Source: Epichloe hybrida (taxonomy: Eukaryota > Ascomycota > Sordariomycetes > Hypocreales > Clavicipitaceae). Taken from it: a stretch of DNA of 64,000 nucleotides. Of this stretch, positions 12,701-23,800 are shown piece after piece; position 1 is the stretch's first letter; every line of letters begins with the position of its first letter. Position numbers and translations under genes: made by a program. Location of the stretch: the NCBI GenBank assembly GCA_019022495.1, contig JAFEKR010000002.1, forward strand, positions 3,038,001 to 3,102,000, written 5' to 3'. The notes under the pieces are model-generated. The model had not been told where the DNA came from, ran no database searches, and saw only the letters and a list, made by a program, of their open reading frames with translations.

Positions 12701-13330
12701 CCCTAAACTAATAGGTAGATAAAGAGAATAAATTAGGTGCTTAAGTATTACTTATAATGTTTTATTAAAGAGAACTAATAACTATAGCTAAAGCTACTCC
12801 TAATAGCCTAATTTACATGTAATAATGCTATTAATAGGATAATAGGCTACTCCCCTAACTACACTCTTATAGGCTATTCACCTAAGTTCTGCCTTACTCT
12901 TAAGGGTAAGAGTATAGAGGGGGAGGCCCTAGAGGCTTATATACGTGTTAAAAAGCTATATAAGGTTAGGGAGAAACTAGCGTATAACTAGGTAAGGGCT
13001 ACTAAAGCGTAGGCGAAGTACTATAACTAGAGATATTAGCTAATAACCTTAAAAAGAGGAGACTTAGTACTACTATTAGCAAAGAATATTAGGCTTAAGG
13101 ACGTAAAATAGAAGCTAAACCTAAGATTTATTAGGCTATTTTAGATACTTAATGCTATAGGTAAATAAGCATACTAACTAGCGCTACCTAATAAGTATAG
13201 CTAACTATATAATATGTTCCACGTTAGCCTATTGGAGCTATGGAATTACTAGGAAGACGCCCTAGATAAGGATATACTAATGCTAGACCTTAAAGATAAT
13301 AATAATAAGTTTAAAGTTAAAGAAGTTAGG

Positions 13331-13445
13331 GATTATAGGAAGATATATAAAGGTAATAAATACCTAGTGAAATAGAAGGGCTAGCTAAGCGAATATAATT
13401 AATAGGTAGTATTAGAAGATATAGAAAGCACTTAACATATAATTT
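13331..13445 (+). other. Degenerate chromodomain at the end of integrase
   Basis: One frame reads DYRKIYKGNKYLVK, stop, KG, stop, then LSEYN and VLEDIE. It follows the chromodomain pattern YLVKWKGW..E....LE. TAG codons stand where the aromatic-cage and neighbouring tryptophans belong, as TGG-to-TAG RIP changes would give. Chromodomains direct chromoviruses to modified chromatin. Confidence 0.75.
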
Positions 13446-14809
13446 AAGCTTTCTATTAAAGTAAAATAAGTAGAAAGCATGGCAAGACATAATTAAGTTA
13501 CAAGTAATAAGGGATAAGGTAATTACAAAAAAGGCCTAGCCTTATTAGCTACTATCACACTCTAATTAAAACCCTTATTAGACTATCTACTAAATAATAA
13601 AAGAAAAGATACCTATAAGGAGGGGAGTCTTATAGGAAACCCTTCTATAGTTACCCCCTTATACGTTAAAATAACGCTATTATAAAGGAGGTACTTAGCG
13701 CCCTTACTCTTATCCTCCTAAACCACTACCTCTATTACCTAGAAAAACCAGTGCTTTACCACCCCCTAGGGCATAAATCCTAGATTATAATATTATAGCT
13801 ATAAAGTTATTTTTCTCTTCTAGGAATTATAATATATAGTGTAATTTAGCTATAAAAGTTAGTAAATAGGTAGTAAAGGAGAAGTAATAACTTATAATCC
13901 CTAGGGTAGGGGTAGGATATATAATAACTAAAAGTTACTAGTGCGAAATAATATACTAATTATATATAGCTAAAGTAGCTTACCTAGGGAGTAAGCAAAG
14001 GTCTAGAGAACATATAACAAAACGTACCTAATAGACCTTAGTAGCCCTAGTTAAACTAAAGGAAACATAATAAGCTGTGTTAGCGTGATTAAACCCTAAA
14101 ATAAGGTTTAGATAATAAGTGCTAAAATAGCGGCGAGTTGCCTTAGAAAACATATAATTATTAGGGTTATTAGGGTCCTAATTACTTAGGGCATCTATTA
14201 AAGTTTTTACCTAATTAAGGGTAGCAAGAAAATCTAGAAAATCCCCTTATATAGTTAGCATTACCTAGAGAGATATAGGCGATTAGGGACTAAAAGAGTA
14301 GAGAATATAATATACTTACTATCTTATAAGTATTACCATATTTAACACACTAGATATAACGCTTTAAATATTTCCCTTTAATAATAGTGGTTAGTGCACT
14401 AAGGAATTAATAGTTAATCTAAGGGACATTAGGCTTAGCTAGAGGATTCTTCTTAAAGTCCGCGTAACCTATGCGTAGATAATATATATAGGAATATCCT
14501 CTTAAATAGATATTAGGGATGGCTATAATAATAACGCTCTTAACGCTTTCCTTATCTAATTCTATTCTAATAATAAGGTAAGTAGTAAAGGTAGAGTTAT
14601 AGTAACTAATAATATAATAGTATCTAGGGAAAAGTTTGCTATAGATAAGAAAGGGAAAAAGTTAGTGATATAATAAGGAGTCGTAGGTGAATTTATACTT
14701 AAACACTAATGTTATTTATTATTATTTTAGTATAGCTACTACTTAGCGAATAGCTGCATAGTACCTACTAAAAGCGGTTTAGGAGCCTAGCTAAAAGTAG
14801 GGGGGTAAT

Positions 14810-15011
14810 TATAAGGCCTTACTTATAACACTAGCGCGCTAGCGTACTACTAGGTGAGCGCACTACGCCCTAGGGCTAGGTCCACGTGACACTAGTGAGT
14901 TACTACCTATAAGTTAGTGACTCGTACGCATAACACACTTAGACCTAGCAAGCTTCAGTCAATATATGAACGCCCCCATACCTCTTGCCTAGCTACCCCT
15001 TTGTTCTCACA
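14810..15011 (+). repeat. Gypsy copy 2 3' LTR
   Basis: It aligns with the 5' LTR over 202 bp and ends TTCTCACA followed by AAGGT. Here the first part is RIP-changed and the end is spared, the reverse of the 5' LTR pattern. Confidence 0.93.
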
Positions 15012-18000
15012 AAGGTCTCTAGGTAATCTAGGCCTTTGATTTGCATAAATCCCTTAGTAATGAGTTAAGCCTTATATTTTAAAGGATTATTTTCTTTATC
15101 CTTTTTAAGCTTATAAATAAGCTTATTCTTTAGTACTTTTTAGCCCTTAGGGATTTAGTCTTTCCCTATAAATTTAGAAGTACTAGCCTTTAGAAGCTAT
15201 TTATATTCCTTGTACGTAGCTTTTATCTATTTATCCCTTTTAGGGCTAGATATAGCTTGCTTCTAGGTCTTAGGTTTAGGGCTAATAGGATTCTTTTCCT
15301 TTAGCTTCTCCCGTACCTTAAAGCAGATTTCTTTTATAAAATCTAGAGAAGAAGGGGAACTAATATTAATATCTATAGGGTTAATATTAGGGTTAAAATT
15401 AATAATTTTATCAAAATCAAGGTCTAAAGTCAAAATCTGATTTCCTAGTTAAGTTATAGGCTATGCCTATACGGAATCCGCTGGAATTAGGTCTTTAGGG
15501 GGTTCTTTAGGGCTTATAAGTGGTTTTTCCTAACCTATAAGGATACCTATGTTATCTATAGGGTAATCCTTTAAACCTTAATCTAGATTTTATTAATTTT
15601 CATTTTCTAGATTATTTTCCCCCTCTAAAGGGTTATCCCCTATAGAAATCCTAGGTAAGCCTTTAGAAATAAGGCCTATAGGTTCTATAATCTTTATAAA
15701 GCTAGTCTTTGTAACTAGCCTTTTAGAGGGGATGTACACTAGGTAGGTGTTAGAACCTAGTGTAGCTAAAAGCCTTCCAGGGATAGTCCTAGCTACTAAC
15801 TTCTAGGCTTTAGGTTATTTTTCCAGGGGGATTAGAATCTCACAGTAAGATCCTATAGCTCTAATACTGCTAATATCAGTTATATAAGGCTGATTTAGCT
15901 CCCTAGATAGCAGTTATTTAGGGCTTTTATCCTTAGTGGTATTAGCAGTTATATTAACAAGGTTAATAACTATAAGTAATACAAAACACCATAAAAATAA
16001 CGGTAATTTTACCCACTAGATAGTAGCCCTTAATTGATCTAGAATAGTACAAATTAAACATTCTGCTAATCTATTTTGCTTATAGATATAGGGACTAGAA
16101 GTCATAAATTTAATCCCTTTAGAATTCAACGAAGCTTAATAACTAGAATCGATTTCTTAGCCCCCATCAAAGTAAAGGTGCCTAGGATATTAACCTAGTT
16201 GATTTTTAAGCCCTCTAAAGAAGCTTTTAATAGCCTTATAAATAGTTAGGCCTTCCTTATTAGGTAATAAGATAACCTACTTATATCTAGTCTTTTAATT
16301 AACTAGAAATAAGCAAATTAACTACTTATTATACAGCGTGGGGCTGATTTTTAGCGTATCCCTCTCTATTCAATCTAGAGCTCTTAGGGGGTCAGGGATA
16401 GCTAATTTCCTGGGTCTTCTAACTGCCTTAGATTAGTCATAAGCAATACATCTAAAATCCTTATCCTTAATTTTAGAAAAATCAGGGATTTCTTTAGTTA
16501 TAAGGCTAGTTTTCTTTAGTAAAGGAAGACCTAGGTGCCCTAATCATATATGCCATAGGCTAGCTAGTTCTAATAACCGTTAATATTAAAGATCCTTAGG
16601 GTCTAAATTAGGATCTAGACTAGGGCCCTCTTTACTAGTCCCCTGCTAGGCCCCTTAAGAACCACAGGCCTCTTAGAGAGGTATTAGGGACCCTTTTCCT
16701 CCACTAGGGCCCTCTAACACCCCTAAATCTATTTCCTTAGATTTATAAGGGACCTAACCTAGGGCTATAGGCAAAGAAAAAAGGACTAATTCCCCTAAAT
16801 CATCCCGTACGATTTCTTTAATATCATTATTATTTTTATTAATTTCGTCTAAATCAGAAGCCTAATCTAGCTTTTTAGAGGGAATTTAGACCTCTATAAG
16901 GTAACTATAACCCTTAAAAGCAGCGTAGGTAAAAGGTTAGATATAATGCGAGTTATTATAGGGCCCTTTAGATAACTTAGGCGTAAATTAGTTTTTAATA
17001 TGGAAGAAAAAACCATGTTTTTCTATATCTAGGGTTATAATAAAAGACCTATCTTTAAGATAAAGTAAGTTTTTTATAAGGTAACTACTAGATATATAGT
17101 GCGTAAGTTCACTAACTATATTAACATTAAGCTAAGGAAAATATAGCGTATCTTTAAGCACTAAGGTCCTATATCTTACTAGATTTTTCTGATATAAGAC
17201 CTTAAAAACAGCGCTGCCGTGGCCCTTAGCGTAAATAGGGCTACCACTAGTTATTATAGGGTTAGATTCCCCCTTTTTATAGGGGGTATAATCCCTAAAG
17301 ACCTCCCTAGAATTAACTATATATATAGTTAAACCTGTATTATATAATAAGGCCTTTTTTATATCTTTACTATAATAATTAAAACCATTTAAGGTTTTAA
17401 TTTCTTGATTTTCATTATCCGATTTACTAGAGCTAGAAACAGAGCTACTATTACTAGAGCTCTTATAACTAGTCTTATAAAGGCTAGGCTTCTTGTATAG
17501 TTTAAGAGCACTATTAGAAAGGTTGTAATTTCCTAGTATAAAAGATCCCTCTAGAGAGGTCTCTTTATTATCCTTTTTATCTAATTTTTAACCTTTTTAC
17601 TTCTTTTTCTTCTTCTTATTAGAAGAAGAATTAGAATTAGAAGAGCCCTTATTTTCTTTAAAGCCTCCTTTCTTCTTCTAATCCTTAGGGGCCTTTTCTT
17701 TTTCTTTAGCACCCTTTTTAAGGTTTTTAGCCCTATAATTTAGGGCTTTAGATACTATAGATAATTTATCCCTCTACTCTGCTAGAAGGTCTGCTATTAA
17801 AAATTAAAGATTTAGGGTATCTAGGGGAGCCCCTATAGCCCTATTCGTACGTATGCTAAATTATTACCTTTTAGCCTACTAAGGGAAGGTTAATTTTAGG
17901 GATTAAAGATATTAATTAACCTAATCTATTGGAGCAATTAGGACCCCTAAAATCAATAATCTAGCTAGTAGATTATTAAAGACTGCATTAAAGGACTCTA

Positions 18001-18629
18001 GAGTCCTCTTAAACTCTTAAAAATTCAGGTTATAAAATTCTAAATATAGGGACCCCCTCTAGATTTTAACGCTATATAAATATTGCCTTATAAGTAAATT
18101 ATAGGTTTCTTTAGGTGATTTTTGCTAAGTTATAGTGGCTTAGGGTCCTTCTGTATAACTATCCCTTAATAATATAAGGATAATAGCTTAATCTAGATCC
18201 CCTAGCGCCCTACAACTCTCCGGATTATCTAGAAAATTAGGCATGCCTAAAGCTCTAAATTAGATAGTTAGGGCTTGTTTCTATTATTTGAAATTTTCAG
18301 CTTCTTTAAGCCTAGTAGTCTCTAGGAAGCTATAAACCCTCTTATTAAATTCCTTAATAATTAAATTATTAAAGGTTACTTATACAGAGCTAAATTTAGC
18401 TTATTATTCTTAAACAGGCTACTAATCTTACTACTAACTAGCAGGCTTATTAGATTCCACACCCTCCATATAACTATTTACAGTTATAGATAGGCTTTCT
18501 AGCTTCTCTAATAACTAGTCTATAGTTACTTGTTGCTTAATAGCCTGCTTTTTTAGCTAGTTATTTAGAACCTCTTATATACTAGGGTTAGGGATTATAA
18601 GTCCCTTTCCCTTTCCTTTAGTATTAGTT

Positions 18630-18862
18630 TTCCTTTTATAGAAGGGAAAAGCTTCTATCTTATAGGTCCTTCCTTTTTTATAAAAGGGAAGTCTTTTGTA
18701 TTTGTAATTAATTCCTTTTTATAGAAGGGAAAAAGCTTCTATCTTATGGATCCTTCCTTTTTTATAGAAAGGAAGTCTTCTATAGCTATAATTAATTCCT
18801 TTTTATAGAAGGGAAAAGCTTCTTTCTTATAGGTCCTTCCTTTTTTATAGAAGGGAAGTCTT
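18630..18862. repeat. Tandem repeat, about 83 bp x 2.8, in the copia A leader
   Basis: Units start at about 18630, 18712 and 18796 with TTCCTTTTTATAGAAGGG. Each contains a purine/pyrimidine inverted pair (GAAGGGAAAAGC against TCCTTCCTTTTTTATA). The repeat lies between the primer site and gag on the minus strand, so it may have been part of the RNA leader. Confidence 0.8.
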
Positions 18863-18909
18863 TTATTTTTATACATAAAGTAACCTAAAAGGAATCTATA
18901 GTAATAGAT

Positions 18910-18923
18910 CCAGGCTTATAACC
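18910..18923 (-). promoter_or_regulatory. Copia A primer-binding site, half initiator-Met tRNA type
   Basis: Directly next to the 5' LTR the minus strand reads GGTTATAAGCCTGG. Apart from one G-to-A change this complements the anticodon arm of initiator methionine tRNA (CUCAUAACC). Drosophila copia is known to use that half-tRNA primer. There is no spacer between LTR and site. The match is read by eye. Confidence 0.6.
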
Positions 18924-19747
18924 TATTAAGATATAGGGAGCTAGTTGCTAGCTAGTAATAGCTATACAAGTGTAAGCTCTATAGTTAGGGACTAATAGGG
19001 CCGTAACATTAAATTAATTAATATAACGTAACAGAAGTTTATAGTAGTTATTAACTAATAGAATTTAATCTAAATTACTTTTATAATATCTTATAAAGTA
19101 ATAGAATTAATTTTAGATATATTATACAGGTAATGCGGCTATTATTAGTTAAGAGAACTAGCTATCTAGCTAGTTAAAAAGATCTTCTTTCTCTTATAGA
19201 CTTACTAACTATATTAGAGGATTCGGGCTACTAGCGGGGTCTTATAAGCTACTTTTGATTTTTTATAAAATTCATTTATATATAAAAATTAAAAAATTAA
19301 CTTACTACTATACTAGCTAGTAACCTATATATACTAACTTTTAGTTCTAAAAATAACCTTATATAAAAAGAAAGCCCTATTTTTAAGCTTTAATTTGCTA
19401 TATATAAAACTTTTATATAACCTTAAGTTAAAGAGAAAATCACTATTAAAGATAGCTATAGGGTAAGTTATATATAAGGTAACTTACTTATATTACCCTA
19501 GCTTACGTTACCCTAGCTTACCTAATTACTAGTAGCTTAGTTATAGCTACACTTATAGCTATAACGTAATTAACTAATTAGTCATTCACACAGTCGGACG
19601 CAGCTGTTAATAGCTGTGACGTAGCTATTAATAGCTACCTTCGCGACTATTAACAGCTGCAGTGTAGCTATTAGACTTGCAAAGCAAGCTAGTAATAAGA
19701 AGGTTCTTTAACTAGAAAAGGGCTAAAAATAGGTCTTATTTTTAACA
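18924..19747 (-). repeat. Copia A 5' LTR (824 bp)
   Basis: It aligns with 5628-6848 once the 408-bp insertion there is removed. On the minus strand it starts TGTTAAAAATA and ends ATCTTAATA, a RIP form of ...TTAACA, giving short inverted ends TGTTAA/TTAACA. Confidence 0.9.
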
Positions 19748-19888
19748 TAGTATATCCCTAGCTATAGTATTGCTATTATTTAGCTAATTATAGGTAATAT
19801 ATAGTATTATTCTAGTATTATTCTAGTAAATTAAGTTATTCTTTCTCTTATATTACACTTAGGTAACTAGTAAAAGAAGCTTTAGAAT

Positions 19889-20089
19889 TATAAGAATAAA
19901 GGGATAGCTAAGTAAGAGATATAAGTGTGCTTATATATTAACTAAAGCTTACTAAGTCTAAGTATATTATATGTATAAGTTACTAGTTTATAGCTAGTAA
20001 CTTGCTAGTGTTAAGTAAACCTAGCCTTAAAGCATAGTATACCTGCCTAGTAGTGCGCTACGCACTAGTGTTATAAGTAAGGCCTCACA
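19889..20089 (-). repeat. Gypsy 5' LTR of copy 3 (minus strand, 201 bp)
   Basis: The reverse complement begins TGTGAGGCC and ends TTCTTATA. It aligns along its length with the LTR at 8410-8611. The internal leader follows on the minus strand until the copia insertion at 19747. Confidence 0.85.
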
Positions 20090-20104
20090 CTTAAGTAAGT
20101 CTAA

Positions 20105-20515
20105 TAACTCTAATTATAATTAGTTTAATCTATTTTTAGAAGGAATATAAGGACCCACTTGGTTCTATATATATAATTACTATAACAACTATAATAACTA
20201 TGATAACTATGATAACCCTAATTATAATTAGTTAAACTTATTTTTAAATATAATACTAGGACCCACTTTAATTTAATATATTATATTTAATTTAATAACC
20301 ATAATAACTCTTAGAACCCTAATTTCAATTAGTTTAGCTTACTTATAAAAACAATATTAAGACCCCCTTTTATTTAATATACTTTAATTATTATAATAAC
20401 TATAATAAGTCTAATAACCCTAATTACATTTAGTTTAACTTATTTTTATTAATAATTTGAAGACTTACTTTTTTATATATAATATAATTACTCTAATTAC
20501 TATAATTAGTATTAT
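20105..20515. repeat. Tandem repeat, four units of 100-108 bp
   Basis: Units begin at about 20105, 20213, 20313 and 20415 with (T)AACCCTAATTAYAATTAGTT. Each has GGACCCACTT or a decayed form about 50 bp in. The block sits between the gypsy copy 3 LTR and copia B. Unit divergence is higher than RIP transitions alone would give. Confidence 0.75.
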
Positions 20516-20531
20516 TATAATACTTCGAAAC

Positions 20532-20827
20532 TGTTAGAACAAGCATGATATTAACAAGGCTGCGCGCCTCTGATTGGCTGGGCGCGTTGCATCGCGGACC
20601 CACATGTCTAGCCTAACCGCGCCGCGGTTAGCATTGGCACATGTGGCCTCTTTACTAGTAACCCTAATTAAGGCCCCTTTTCTTATAATAAATAGCATAC
20701 TCTCTTTGCTTCTATTTAATCCCTTTTTTACTTATAGAGATAGACTAGAATATATAATAATTATATACACTTTAGTCCACCCTGAAAACCCTACACATAG
20801 GTTAATAGTATTCTATAAATACTAACA
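20532..20827 (+). repeat. Copia B 5' LTR (296 bp)
   Basis: It starts TGTTAGAACAAGC and ends TACTAACA, and pairs with 26515-26810. It keeps a GC-rich patch (GCGCCTCTGATTGGCTGGGC) that is RIP-changed in the other LTR. Confidence 0.93.
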
Positions 20828-23800
20828 CTAATTAGTAGTTATCTCTATAGATATTATAGATTAGTAAGGTTTATAGAAGAGATATTAGTATTAAGGACTT
20901 ACCTTATAAAAGAGAAAGTGCTACTCTAAGATACTAAATATACTAAGAAAGAAGTATATTCTAGCTTTTCTTTTACCTTAAGTAACTATAACTAGCTCTA
21001 TACTAAATTTAAGCTTATTAACTTAATTAAGGCCTAGTTAGTAACTAACCTAACCTATCCTTAATTATTGAATTAAACCTACTAAGGGGTAAAGATAATA
21101 GCTTTACTTATAATCCTTTAAACCTCTATAATTTCTCTATTTCCTATACCTCTTAATCTACTACTAATATTATAGTAAAACATTAAGATTAACTAGAAGG
21201 ATCTAGAACTTAAGATATTCCTTCTAATTATAAACATACCTCCCTTACTAAAGATATTAGAAGAGAAGTTAACCTATAAGTTATATCTTACCTCCTTAAC
21301 TATATCTCCCCTAATTTACATTAGTATACTATATAATAAGCACTAGAGAATAAGGAATTATTTAATCTTAAAGTAAACACTACCCTTAAAGAACTTATAG
21401 CTTAGATTTTTATTAAGAAAGTAACCTATAAATATAAGAACCTATACCTATAAACCCTATTTACTATCTTTAATAATAACTTTAGAGAATAAAACTAAGA
21501 GATATTCTAAGTAGTAAATCCTAAAGCTATAAAGAGTCTTTAAGACTTTCTTTTCTTTAGTAGTATTTACATAGACTTATAGAGTTACTATAAGATAATA
21601 GTCTTACTTAAAGATATTATTAACTATAATAAATTCTATAATTAGAAAGAAGAAGAAATATAGGAAGTTACTAGGAAGTATTCCCTCTTTAAGAGGCAAA
21701 TAGCAAAGAAAGACTTCTATAAAGACCTTCTCCTTATTAGTATCCTTTCTTTTAGAGATTAAATAAATTAACTAATTACTCTATAATATCCCTAATCCCC
21801 TTAGCCACTATAATTACTCCTATTCTATTCCTAAATTCCATTACACTAATCCCTAAGTATACTAAGTATAAGGTAAAGGCATGATAGTAAAGGTAATCCC
21901 CTTATTACAAGCCCTTAACTATAAGCCTAGATACCCCTTGCTTCCCCTCCTATAGTAAGGTATTATAATCCCCCTCTATAGTCTAGAATTATAGTATCCC
22001 TTCTATAAGATTTAATTATCCCTATTCCCCCTTAAGAGATAAGCTAACCCTTATTAAAGTAATTACTTAATCTTAATAAGTTCTATAATAATAAGAGTAT
22101 TAAGTATAGTGCTAAGGAGTATAATATTCTTAATATTAAGCTCTTAACTTATTAAAGGAAGTATAAGATACTAGGAATTATATAAGAATAGTTAGGCTAT
22201 AGTTTTAAGTTTATACTAAAAGGAAGACCTCTCTAGTACTTCCTAGAGAACCTTTTAAGCTAAGAAGACCCCTAAGATCTCCTAACTCTTATCCGTAGGA
22301 TTAGGTAAAAGTTTAAGATAGATAATACATATTAGAAAAACTATCTATTATAGGGAAAGTTATAACTACTTATAATTATCTAAGAGAACCCTAATAAGTA
22401 AAAGATTAAATACTTTAAAGACCTTATAATAAAGCTTTTAAATCTCTAGAGGGCAAATCCTTATAAATCCTAGTTAGAATTAGATCTCCATAGTTAGATT
22501 CTAAATACCTACAAAGGAATCCTAGAATATAGGGCCTATATTATTAACCCTCCTATTAACCTCTAATACTTTTACAAATAGATAAGGATGTTAATTAGTA
22601 AATCTAAAGCTTTAATTAATTAATAGTAGTTCCCTATAGAAGCTAGCACTAAGGAACACTTTTAGACTAACTATAGGTATAATAGGAAAGGTAAGGAAGC
22701 CTAATATAGTTAATTTATATTAAAGAGCAAGCCTTACTACTTAAAAAAGTGTTATATATGTAGTAAAGAAGGTTATTAGTTAACTAAGCACTTAGATAAG
22801 GACTAGAAGAAGGCATTCTAACGCTTTAAGAATTATTCCCACATAGACTTAATAGCTTCTTTATATAATATATTCCTAACATAGTATAAAGGTAATAATA
22901 ATTCTAAATTAGCTAAAGATAACAATATTAACCAATACCTAATAGATCTTAGTTTTAGCAAAGAAAATAATAATAGCTAAGTGCTTACAAGCTTCTTCAT
23001 ATATAGGACTACCTATAATAGCTATATAACCACTAAGATTCTTACTAGTTATATAATAATTTATACTCTAGCTAGGAAGGATTTATTTAATCTTTAGGAA
23101 CTAGATAAGGCACTAAGCGTATTTACACTTAAAGGATAATATTTATCCAGAACCTTTAAAGGCATTATAGCTAACATAGGTGCCACGGGATATTTATTAG
23201 TAAGCCACCCTTAATTCTTAGCTTTATAAAGTGTAATACTAACTATCACGCTTAATAGGTTAGATACTAGGAAGGTAAAGATTAAATTCAGCCCTAGAGA
23301 GCTAATTAAGGCACTTAGATTAATTAAAGTGCTAACTCCGTTTAGAATTATCCTCTTTTAGGTAATCCTTATAAACACTCCCTTTCTCTTATACCTTAAT
23401 AATATAACCTACCTAAAGATTGATTTTTATATATTAGAGAACATTCTATAGCAAGGGAATATTAAGGTTCCTATTATACACAAATAGGGGCACATATAGA
23501 TACTTCTTAACAAAGAAGAAAGTATTACTTAGAGTTATCTCATAGAGATTAAGCTCTATTAATTATATTGATATTTTAAACACCCTTTAGTTTAACACCT
23601 TTATGATTTGCTATATAAATTAGGGCATAAGGTTAAGTTTAAAGCTATTAAGAAACTAACTAAGGTTTGCTAGCAATGCTAATTACACACGGATAGCCCA
23701 TATTAATTCAAATTCACCCTTTAGGATAAATGTGCCTATAATTATAAAATTATTATAAATATTATATATATTAACAGTAACTACCCTATCCTATAAGTTG

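Larger units (their letters stand above)
8410..15011 (+). mobile_element. Ty3/gypsy chromovirus, copy 2, complete but dead (6.6 kb)
   Basis: LTRs at 8410-8611 and 14810-15011 are 202 bp each, with target duplication AAGGT (8405-8409 and 15012-15016). The order is gag with a nucleocapsid zinc-knuckle remnant (9654-9701), protease region, reverse transcriptase (motif at 10883-10894), RNase H (about 11.3-11.7 kb), integrase (about 11.8-13.2 kb) and a C-terminal chromodomain (13331-13445). This order and the chromodomain place it among fungal chromoviruses. A purine tract (AAAAGTAGGGGGG) precedes the 3' LTR. About 1.35 kb after the chromodomain is unassigned. All frames are broken by TAG/TAA codons, and the longest open stretch is about 70 codons (10247-10459). 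Confidence 0.95.
5628..19747 (-). mobile_element. Ty1/copia element A, complete but dead, split by a gypsy
   Basis: This element lies on the minus strand with its 5' LTR at 18924-19747 and its 3' LTR at 5628-6848, and a 5-bp target duplication TAGTA (5623-5627 and 19748-19752). Internal sequence is 6849-8404 plus 15017-18923, about 5.5 kb. The order on the minus strand is gag (about 18.6-17.6 kb), a GAG-pre-integrase motif of the LWHxxLGHLG type near 16.55 kb, integrase, reverse transcriptase and RNase H. The RNase H carries recognisable KLASGPIS and EAEANAI segments near 7.4 kb. All domains are broken by RIP stop codons. A primer site abuts the 5' LTR and a polypurine tract abuts the 3' LTR. 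A gypsy copy sits in its pol region. Confidence 0.9.
3305..20089 (-). mobile_element. Ty3/gypsy copy 3, 5' part, split by three insertions
   Basis: Read on the minus strand, this is the 5' LTR (20089 to 19889), leader and gag region of the same gypsy family, matching about 8410-9500 of the complete copy. It survives in pieces: 19748-20089, 5573-5627, 4503-4824 and 3305-3728. The copia at 5628-19747 and the two retroposon-like units at 4825-5572 and 3729-4490 lie between the pieces. Joining the pieces restores colinearity with the intact copy, so this is the oldest layer here. The 3' part (pol and 3' LTR) is missing beyond about 3305. The junction positions at the broken end are approximate. 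Confidence 0.85.

Noticed and set aside
20105..20515. CCCTAA strings as telomeric repeat
   Set aside because: Only one per 100-bp unit; no tandem TTAGGG array.
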